This document shows, in pieces, positions 52,919-58,831 of a DNA stretch of 58,831 nucleotides; the stretch's first letter is position 1; the number at the start of each line of letters is the position of its first letter. The stretch is from CAZCAC01 sp964496575. GTDB taxonomy: Bacteria > Planctomycetota > UBA1135 > GCA-002686595. The notes beneath the pieces were generated by a model that saw only the letters and a program-made list of their open reading frames with translations, did no database searches and was not told the DNA's origin. The DNA lies in contig CAZCAC010000050.1 of NCBI GenBank assembly GCA_964496575.1, positions 1-58,831 of the forward strand, in the 5' to 3' direction. Position numbers and translations under genes: made by a program.

Positions 52919-54487
52919 CTAGCTCGCCATCCGGAAGGAGCCCCTCTCCTGCTCCTTCGCCTCGTACAGCAACTCGTCCGCCCTCTCCAGCAGCAGCTGG
53001 AGGTCGAATTCCACCTCCGAGGGCTCGACCGCGACGAATCCCGCCGTGGTTGACACCTTCATCGAGTGCTCGTCCACCAGGACCGGCTCCGACTCCACGT
53101 GCCGTTTGACCCTCAGCACGGCGTCGACGCAATCCTGGCTGTCGATTCCCTGGAACAGGATCACGAACTCGTCACCACCCCAGCGACAGACGAGGTCGCC
53201 CGCCCGCACGGCCTCCTTGATGCGACGGCCGACCTCCACCAGGAACGCGTCGCCCGCGGCGTGGCCGTGCTCGTCATTGATCTCCTTGAAGTAGTCGAGG
53301 TCCAGGAACGCGACCCCCACCGTCCTCCGCGAGCTGCTCGCCTGCCGGAGCAGCGTCTCCGCGCGACGATCCCAGCCCCGGCGATTGAACAGCCGGGTCA
53401 AGGGATCCATGTCAGCGCGCTGCTCGGCATCCTCCCGAGCGCGCTCAGCCCTGATCACGGCCTCCTGCAGCGTATTGGTGTCATTGGCCAGGAGGTAGTT
53501 CTTGCCCACCAGGATCGAGATGGACCTCGCGTTCTCCTCGCTGGCGTAGGCCAGGCAGGTCATGAGGTCCGAGACGTCGATCTCGAAATCGCCGAGGGAC
53601 TCGTCGATCTCCTTGAACTCGCTCTGCACCTCTTGCGTGAACGCCTCGATCCCCTCCCAGCCGAGCGGGAGGGCCTCGAGGGCCGCCTCGAGATCGCACA
53701 CGTCATCCGGCGCCCAGTATCGCGTGTCGTGCGGCAAGAGCGACGCGATGTGATTCGCCAGGCCGATCGGGCTCAGCGTGTGGAGCTTCTCCACCTCGAT
53801 GTCCTGGTGGTGGATCTCGATGGACTGGACGTAGAGCTCGGGCAGGGCCAGCTTGTGCCCGAAGTGCTCGGCGGCCTGGCAGTGATCGAGCCCGAAGTGC
53901 TCGCGCTCCAGGGCGTTGGCGCTCACCTGCCGGTGGTTGCCCCCGTTGTGGATCTCGACCACCGCCTCGGGGTCGATCGAGCGGAGCAGCGCCAGACCGA
54001 TATCCTGCAGGAGAGCCATGGTGAACGCCTCGGTCGCCTGCTCGGGACGGGACTTCTCGATCACCTTGCGGGCGGCGATCGCCTTGCACATCGAGGCGGT
54101 CCACATCGCCCGCGAATCGACGGCGTTCAGGCCGCACGATCGGTGGAGACTGGAGATCGAGTGCGCGAGGCAGACGGTGCGCACGTTGGACGTTCCCAGG
54201 CTGCAGACGGCGCGTTGGACCGTCTCGATCGGCGTGGAGGGCGCGAACCAGGCGGAGTTGACCAGACCGAGGATCCTGGTGGCGAGTCCAGCGTCGGTTT
54301 CCACCAGGGCGGCGTACTCCTCGATGTCGCTCAGGGGGTCGCGGGCCAGCTCCACCAACCGGACCGCCACCCGCGGGTGGCCGGAGACGACCTCCATCGA
54401 CTGGAGGTGTTCCAGGATCTCGGATTCGGTGAAGGGCAACGGCGGTTCCTTTCTGACGGCGAGATCGGGACGCTCGTCGTCGGTCAC
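52919..54487 (-). CDS. HDOD-GGDEF signalling protein (diguanylate cyclase)
   Basis: This 522-aa protein starts at a GTG (54487); an alternative GTG at 54592 would add 35 codons of spacer-like sequence. The HDOD domain runs about 25-230 (VSGHPRVAVRLVELARDP, VCSLGTSNVRTVCLAHS). It has an H-D-like ALLQDIGLALLRSID block but not the metal-binding set of a true HD phosphodiesterase. A linker helix leads to a complete GGDEF domain (about 360-515): DPLTRLFNRRGWD, FLDLDYFKEIND, the inhibitory I-site RAGD, then five residues and GGDEF in RWGGDEFVILF. It should make cyclic di-GMP with product feedback control. It stands alone on this strand between the Lon-like gene and the GT2 gene. Confidence 0.88.
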   Translation of the reverse strand: MTDDERPDLAVRKEPPLPFTESEILEHLQSMEVVSGHPRVAVRLVELARDPLSDIEEYAALVETDAGLATRILGLVNSAWFAPSTPIETVQRAVCSLGTSNVRTVCLAHSISSLHRSCGLNAVDSRAMWTASMCKAIAARKVIEKSRPEQATEAFTMALLQDIGLALLRSIDPEAVVEIHNGGNHRQVSANALEREHFGLDHCQAAEHFGHKLALPELYVQSIEIHHQDIEVEKLHTLSPIGLANHIASLLPHDTRYWAPDDVCDLEAALEALPLGWEGIEAFTQEVQSEFKEIDESLGDFEIDVSDLMTCLAYASEENARSISILVGKNYLLANDTNTLQEAVIRAERAREDAEQRADMDPLTRLFNRRGWDRRAETLLRQASSSRRTVGVAFLDLDYFKEINDEHGHAAGDAFLVEVGRRIKEAVRAGDLVCRWGGDEFVILFQGIDSQDCVDAVLRVKRHVESEPVLVDEHSMKVSTTAGFVAVEPSEVEFDLQLLLERADELLYEAKEQERGSFRMAS

Positions 54488-54700
54488 GGGGGGATTCTCT
54501 CTCGGTGGGGGAGACCGAAGGCTGGTCTTCCATCGTCCTGCGGCCGATCCGATCCTGAGCCACGATCGGCTCTCCTGGCGCGATCCGGACACCCCGGAGC
54601 GGGTTTCCCGGCCAGGACCGGGATAGGGCGGAAGGGCGCGGACCGGGCGAGGCGAGGCGCTACTCTATGCTCGCCCCCAGTGGCCCTTATCGCGCCCAGC

Positions 54701-55663
54701 ATGAGTGCCGGCCAACCAGAGAGCCTGACCGTCGTCGTCCCCATCTACAACGAGGAGGCCGTCTTGCCCGAGCTGGGGCGACGCCTCCGGGATGCGTGCG
54801 AAGGGATCGAGGGGCTCGACTGGCGGGTGCTGTACGTCAACGACGGCAGCTCGGACGCCTCGATGGAGCTGATCCGGGCGCAGCGCACCGAGGACGAGCG
54901 CTTCACCGCGCTCAGTCTCTCGCGCAACTTCGGCCACCAGGGGGCGATCACCGCGGGGCTCGCGCACGCGTGCTCCGACGCGGCGGTGGTGATCGACGGC
55001 GACCTGCAGGATCCCCCGGAGGTGATTCCCGAGCTGGTGAAGACGTGGCGCGAGGGGGCGCAGGTGGTCTTCGCGACCAGGTCGAAGCGGCAGGAGCGGG
55101 GGTGGCGGCGCTTCGGGGTGATGTGCTTCCATCGCTTCTTCCGCTGGATCAGCGACTACCCGATCCAGTCGGGAACCGGCGTCTTCACGCTGCTCGATCG
55201 CGTGGCCCTCGAGGAGGTGAATCGTCTTGGCGAGACGCACCGTTTCCTGCCGGGGCTCGAGTCGTGGATCGGATTCGACCAGCGGCGGATCACCTACCAG
55301 CGGACCTTCCGCGCCGCGGGGCAGCCTAAGCAGTCATTGAGCCGGCTGGTGTGCTACGCCTTCGATGCGATCTTCGGCTTCTCGTACAAGCCGCTGCGGC
55401 TCTTGACCCTCGGCGGTGTGACGATCAGCCTGCTCGGGTTCCTCCTGGCGCTGGTCTTCATCCTGCGGCGGCTCTTCGGCGTGGAGACTGCCGAGACCGG
55501 CTTCACAACCCTGGTCACGTTGATCCTGGTGCTCGGCGGGGTGCAGCTCTGTGCCATCGGAGTGCTCGGTGAGTACCTGGGCCGGGTCTACGACGAGGCG
55601 AAGTCACGGCCGCTCTTCATCGTGCGCGAGCGGCTCGGGGTGGACGAGCCCGGCGAGGGCTGA
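54701..55663 (+). CDS. GT2 family glycosyltransferase (dolichol-phosphate mannose synthase-like)
   Basis: This 320-aa protein starts MSAGQPESLTVVVPIYNE, the GT2 N-terminal strand. Catalytic features are VNDGSSDAS (about 42), VIDGDLQDPPEV (about 98, the D-x-D), and FGHQGAITAGL. The C-terminal quarter has two membrane helices (LLTLGGVTISLLGFLLALVF and TLVTLILVLGGVQLCAIGVL) and ends GRVYDEAKSRPLFIV, typical of bactoprenol glucosyl/mannosyltransferases (GtrB/DPMS type). It would make a polyprenyl-phosphate sugar, perhaps the donor for the GT39 enzyme 7 kb away. It starts 12 bases before the following methyltransferase ends its spacer, and both form a short operon. Confidence 0.87.
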   Translation: MSAGQPESLTVVVPIYNEEAVLPELGRRLRDACEGIEGLDWRVLYVNDGSSDASMELIRAQRTEDERFTALSLSRNFGHQGAITAGLAHACSDAAVVIDGDLQDPPEVIPELVKTWREGAQVVFATRSKRQERGWRRFGVMCFHRFFRWISDYPIQSGTGVFTLLDRVALEEVNRLGETHRFLPGLESWIGFDQRRITYQRTFRAAGQPKQSLSRLVCYAFDAIFGFSYKPLRLLTLGGVTISLLGFLLALVFILRRLFGVETAETGFTTLVTLILVLGGVQLCAIGVLGEYLGRVYDEAKSRPLFIVRERLGVDEPGEG

Positions 55664-55675
55664 GCGCAGGGCGCC

Positions 55676-56440
55676 ATGAGAGACGCCCAGTTCGATCTGC
55701 ACGCCGAGCTCGAGGAACGGCACTGGTGGTTTCTCGGCCGGCGCCGGATCGTCGGGAAGCTCCTGCGGCGGATCGTCGAACCGGGGGTGGGGCACCGCAT
55801 CGTCGACTGGGGTTGCGGCACCGGGGCGAACCTCGCCGCACTGGTGGGGGAGTACCGGGGCATCGGTCTCGATCCCTCGCCCAGGGCGATCGATCTGGCC
55901 CGGCGTCGCTTCCCGGAGCTCGAGCTCGCCGTCCTGGAAGGGGGAGCGGGCGAGCGAGCCGAGCTGCGCGAGGCGGCGTGTCTGTTGCTGCTGGATGTGC
56001 TCGAGCACGTCGAGGACGACGTAGCGTTGCTCGGTTCGCTCGTCGAGCCGCTGCCGCGCGGCGCCCACCTGCTGCTCACCGTACCCGCAGACCCTCGACT
56101 GTGGAGCGAGCACGACGTGACCATGGGGCACCATCGGCGCTACGAGCCCGGCGGTCTGACGGGTCTGTGGAGCGAGCTCCCCGTCGAGGTGCGGCTCTGT
56201 ACCTGCTTCAATGCTCGGCTCTATCCGCTGATCTTCGCGATCCGCGCGATCAATCGCCGGCTGGGCCGGGCGAGCGGGCGGGGGGGGACGGACTTCGGCG
56301 CGGTGCCGGGGCCGCTCAACCGCCTCCTGGCGGGTTTCTTCGCGGGGGAGGCTTCGGCCCTCCTGCGCGGGATCGACTCCGGCGGTGGGCCGCTCTATCG
56401 GCGCGGCGCGAGTCTCATCGCGATCTTGCGCCGGGTCTGA
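55676..56440 (+). CDS. Class I SAM-dependent methyltransferase
   Basis: This 254-aa methyltransferase starts 12 bases after the GT2 gene. The AdoMet motif I is IVDWGCGTGANLAAL (about residues 42-56), with GIGLDPSPRAIDLAR as motif II and LLLLDVLEHVEDDVALL as the motif after it. The N-terminal EERHWWFLGRRRIV is common in methyltransferases next to polyprenyl-sugar transferases. The C-terminal part has a hydrophobic segment (LYPLIFAIRAINRR) that may touch the membrane. The substrate is presumably a lipid-linked sugar or polyprenyl intermediate (inference). Confidence 0.82.
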   Translation: MRDAQFDLHAELEERHWWFLGRRRIVGKLLRRIVEPGVGHRIVDWGCGTGANLAALVGEYRGIGLDPSPRAIDLARRRFPELELAVLEGGAGERAELREAACLLLLDVLEHVEDDVALLGSLVEPLPRGAHLLLTVPADPRLWSEHDVTMGHHRRYEPGGLTGLWSELPVEVRLCTCFNARLYPLIFAIRAINRRLGRASGRGGTDFGAVPGPLNRLLAGFFAGEASALLRGIDSGGGPLYRRGASLIAILRRV

Positions 56441-56442
56441 TG

Positions 56443-56464
56443 GGGGGCTGAATTCCCAGCCCCC
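56443..56464 (+). terminator. 8-bp hairpin after the methyltransferase gene
   Basis: GGGGGCTG (56443-56450), loop AATTCC, CAGCCCCC (56457-56464), three bases after the methyltransferase stop codon. It has no T-run. It resembles the stem at 49127-49148 in sequence and position after a stop codon. Confidence 0.5.
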
Positions 56465-56649
56465 AGACCCCAGACCGCCGAGACACCATCGAGGCATTCC
56501 CCGCTCTCCCATCGACAGCCTTCCTGCCCCTTCCAGCGCCCCGACCCAGATTGCTGCCCCTCGGTCACACCCCTGGAGAGGCCCTCGGCTAAGCTGGGAG
56601 CTGCGCACCTCCCGCGCATCCCTCTCGGCCCCTACCTTCCCGATCGACG

Positions 56650-58602
56650 ATGCCCAGCCTCACACTCTCTCTCGTGCTGACCGGAGCTCTCGTCAGCGGT
56701 GACGCTCCCGCGGCGGATTCCATCCACCCTCGGCGCCTCCTGGTCGAGGTGGAAGCGAACGCGACGCTCGAGGAACTGGAAGCGCCGCGCCGGCTCGCCG
56801 CGGCGCGGGTACTGTTCGATCTTCCGCAGATCGGCTGGCAGGTGATCGAGATCCCGGAGGGTCGGCTCGAGGCCGCTCGCTCGATCTACGCGGAGAGTTC
56901 CGGTGTCGCGCGCGTCGAGTACGATCGGCGATACGAGCTCTCGTACACGCCGAACGACCCCTACTGGCCCGGCATGTGGCACATGACGCAGATCGAGGCC
57001 GACGACGCGTGGGATACGCACCTCGGGGATCCCTCGGTGGTCGTCGGGATCCTGGACACCGGCCTCGAAGTCGGGCACCCCGATCTCGCCGCCAACATCT
57101 GGACGAATCCGGGCGAGATCGCGGGCAATGGTGTCGACGACGACCTCAACGGATACGTCGACGACGTCTACGGCTACGACTTCGCCTACGTCGACTCGGA
57201 TCCCGACGATCAGCACGGTCACGGAACCGCCTGCGCCGGAGTCGTTGCGGCCGTCCAGGACAACTGGCTGGGAGTGACCGGAGTCGCCCCGCAGTGCCGC
57301 GTCGCTGGCATCAAGACCGCGATCGACTCGGGCTACTTCTACGACTCGGCCGTCGTGCCCGCGTTCCTGTACAGCGCGGACATGGGCTTCGACGTGATCT
57401 CGATGAGCTTCTACTGCGACGAGGTCACGCCTGCGCAGCGCGACGCGATCGCGTACTGCTGGTCGAAGGGCGTCTTGCCAGTTGCCTCCGCGGGCAATGA
57501 CGACAGCGTGATTCCCTTCTATCCGGCCTCGTACGCCGAGGTCCTCTCGGTCGGCGCCAGTGATGAATCCGATCAGCGGCTGTGGTTCTCGAACTACGGC
57601 TCGGTCGTCAGCGTCTGCGCCCCCGGGATCAGCATCTCGACGACGACGGTGGGTGGTGGCTACACGACCGGCTTCGCAGGTACCTCGGGCTCTGGCCCGC
57701 ACGTCGCCGGGCTGGCGGCACTCCTGTGCGCCGCGGATCCCTCGGCGACGAACGCCGAGGTGCGCGCCGCGATCGAGGATACCGCGATTCCGAACGCGTC
57801 GAGCTGGTCCGCCTACGGTCGCATCGACTGCAAGGCTGCGCTGGACCGCTTGCTCGGGGTGACGTCGGGGCCGGTGACGCCGCGGCTGGTCTACGTCAGC
57901 CCGTGCGGGGGGGGGCTGCGCTACCTGCCGCAAGGCTTGGCGGCCGACCCTCCCTCGGTCGTCCTGCACGGCGTCGGCTTCGAGGGACCCGGGACCCTCT
58001 CCGTTCTGCGCGACGGCGTGCCGCTGCCCGTGATCTCGCGCGAGCGCAACCGGATCGAGCTGGGGCTCTTCGGCAACACGGCGGCGACAATCGATACGAC
58101 CGTGAATGGCCAGGGCCTGCCAAGCCTCGAATGGGAGGCCGGCATGGGTTTCCTCTACGCGCCCAGCGACGCCGGAACGGATGACTGGGGCGTCGTGACG
58201 GGCGGTTTCCTCGAGCTGTACCGCGATGACGGGGCCGAGCTCACCTGTACGCGGCGCAGCGACGGCACGATCGAGACGGAGCTCGTGATCCGCGACCTCT
58301 CCGTCGAACCGATCCAGCGCATGCGCCTCGAGCTCACGCGCGCATGGGAGGACTGCGCGGGGGCCGATGAGCGGATCGAGATCTACGACTGGTCGACCGC
58401 GAGCTACCCGTACGGCAGCTGGGAGACGATCCAGGATCAACCGATCTCCGGCAGCGCGATGAACACCCTGGTGATCGATCTGCCGGCGAATCCGGCGCGA
58501 TACGTCGACGACGTGGGGAGCGTCTACCTGCGCCTGACGGCGACCTCTTCCGGGCCCGCGGGGAGGTTGCGGGCAGACTCGTTGCGACTGCGGGTCTTCT
58601 GA
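56650..58602 (+). CDS. Exported S8 family serine peptidase (subtilase)
   Basis: This 650-aa protein has a signal peptide (about residues 1-20), a short propeptide-like domain (about 25-100) and a subtilisin core (about 105-395). The catalytic triad is D136 (GILDTGLE), H191 (DQHGHGTACAG) and S346 (FAGTSGSGPHVAG), with oxyanion N283 (VASAGND). The usual GTSMAxPH reads GTSGSGPH, a conservative change around the serine. A C-terminal region (about 400-650) is beta-rich and likely a substrate- or surface-binding domain. It probably degrades extracellular protein. It converges with the broken sulfatase-like gene after 32 bases. Confidence 0.88.
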   Translation: MPSLTLSLVLTGALVSGDAPAADSIHPRRLLVEVEANATLEELEAPRRLAAARVLFDLPQIGWQVIEIPEGRLEAARSIYAESSGVARVEYDRRYELSYTPNDPYWPGMWHMTQIEADDAWDTHLGDPSVVVGILDTGLEVGHPDLAANIWTNPGEIAGNGVDDDLNGYVDDVYGYDFAYVDSDPDDQHGHGTACAGVVAAVQDNWLGVTGVAPQCRVAGIKTAIDSGYFYDSAVVPAFLYSADMGFDVISMSFYCDEVTPAQRDAIAYCWSKGVLPVASAGNDDSVIPFYPASYAEVLSVGASDESDQRLWFSNYGSVVSVCAPGISISTTTVGGGYTTGFAGTSGSGPHVAGLAALLCAADPSATNAEVRAAIEDTAIPNASSWSAYGRIDCKAALDRLLGVTSGPVTPRLVYVSPCGGGLRYLPQGLAADPPSVVLHGVGFEGPGTLSVLRDGVPLPVISRERNRIELGLFGNTAATIDTTVNGQGLPSLEWEAGMGFLYAPSDAGTDDWGVVTGGFLELYRDDGAELTCTRRSDGTIETELVIRDLSVEPIQRMRLELTRAWEDCAGADERIEIYDWSTASYPYGSWETIQDQPISGSAMNTLVIDLPANPARYVDDVGSVYLRLTATSSGPAGRLRADSLRLRVF

Positions 58603-58634
58603 GACCAGCTCTCCGTTTCCTCCGGGCCCTCGAG

Positions 58635-58831
58635 TCAGGGAGCCAGCAACCTCGCCCTCAAGCGAAGGAGAGCCTCTCGCTCCACTGTGCTTGGCGTCCC
58701 TAGCAAGAGGTTTCGATTCTCCAGCGGGTCGATCTCGAGATCGACCCGCTGGAGAATCGAACGGCCCGGTGTAGATCGCGTGCCGGATCAGCGTGTAGCG
58801 GTGGCTCCGGACCGCTCTCTCGCGGAAGATG
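58635..58831 (-). pseudogene. C-terminal fragment of a sulfatase-like gene, frame broken by a palindrome
   Basis: On the minus strand, from the window edge, one frame gives IFRERAVRSHRYTLIRHAI and runs to about 58760. This resembles the RAVR-x-x-RYKLI strand near the end of type I sulfatases. A second frame, offset by one base, then gives DLEIDPLENRNLLLG and ends LLRLRARLLAP with TGA at 58635-58637. This matches the sulfatase tail block D-L-x-x-D-P-x-E-x-x-N-L. The frame shift falls exactly within the 50-base palindrome at 58712-58761. The gene is thus either a real pseudogene or carries a local sequence error. The catalytic part is outside the window. Confidence 0.6.
58712..58761. repeat. 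50-base perfect palindrome with no loop
   Basis: Bases 58712-58736 are the exact reverse complement of 58737-58761. The centre is the natural 12-base palindrome GATCTCGAGATC within the coding sequence for D-L-E-I-D. The half that keeps the reading frame (58731-58761, minus strand) encodes DLEIDPLENR. The other half is an inverted copy of it and replaces the sequence expected in a sulfatase. Confidence 0.95.

Noticed and set aside
53066..54700. A 545-codon plus-strand extension in front of the GT2 gene
   Set aside because: It is antisense to the HDOD-GGDEF gene. The GT2 family begins at MSAGQPESLTVVVP, so the extension is a shadow.

Overview
The window is a GC-rich, gene-dense bacterial chromosome segment using the standard code. 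It has no rRNA, insertion sequence, integrase or CRISPR array. The gene content does not fix the phylum. Long secreted proteins with carboxypeptidase-regulatory-like repeats, a PQQ-type propeller with EF-hands, a glycine-rich exported protein and many extracellular hydrolases recall Planctomycetota or a related deep lineage. The paired 2-oxoacid:ferredoxin oxidoreductases and an unexported Mo/W enzyme point to an anaerobic or facultative energy metabolism. The taxonomic call is a weak inference.

Region by region: 1-4076 holds the end of a GalU-like uridylyltransferase overlapping a 1112-residue sugar kinase/pyrophosphorylase fusion. 4186-7671 holds a 54-aa protein, a large anchored repeat protein and a 61-aa protein, closed by a cluster of hairpins. 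7791-10814 (minus) is a four-subunit pyruvate:ferredoxin oxidoreductase operon, porCDAB. 11177-18205 (plus) runs divergently from it: a P-loop NTPase, a second oxidoreductase (korDABC) and, translationally coupled to it, a NuoE/NuoF/HoxU-like diaphorase plus a multi-cluster ferredoxin. 20575-28472 holds ygeY and ygeW, a promoter with a structured leader, a three-subunit Mo/W-bis-PGD/4Fe-4S/NrfD membrane complex, and fdhD. 28737-41845 is mostly exported proteins and hydrolases (beta-structured secreted protein, M28 peptidase, glycine-rich protein, tandem serine hydrolase, PQQ-like propeller) with a zinc-ribbon protein, a PLP decarboxylase and an RNase H between them. 42140-43749 is tRNA-His(GTG) followed 27 bases later by a divergent HisRS. 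43816-56440 holds a CaiB-type CoA-transferase, UbiA and GT39 glycolipid genes, a NahK-like sugar kinase, a MOT1 molybdate transporter behind a Lon-related protease, an HDOD-GGDEF protein, and a GT2/methyltransferase pair. 56650-58602 is a subtilase. The last 200 bases hold the broken C-terminus of a likely sulfatase, split by a 50-base perfect palindrome.

How the genes fit together: 7.8-28.5 kb reads as a redox island. Two oxidoreductases make reduced ferredoxin from 2-oxoacids. A HydBC-type module could pass these electrons to or from NAD(H). A Mo/W enzyme with its FdhD sulfurtransferase feeds or drains a quinone-type membrane subunit, and the MOT1 carrier could supply molybdate. YgeY and YgeW hint at anaerobic purine or ureide catabolism feeding this island. 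The most unusual points are the KOR-diaphorase operon, the alphaproteobacterial-type tRNA-His/HisRS pair, the reversed FKP-like kinase/pyrophosphorylase fusion, and the palindrome that breaks the terminal gene.
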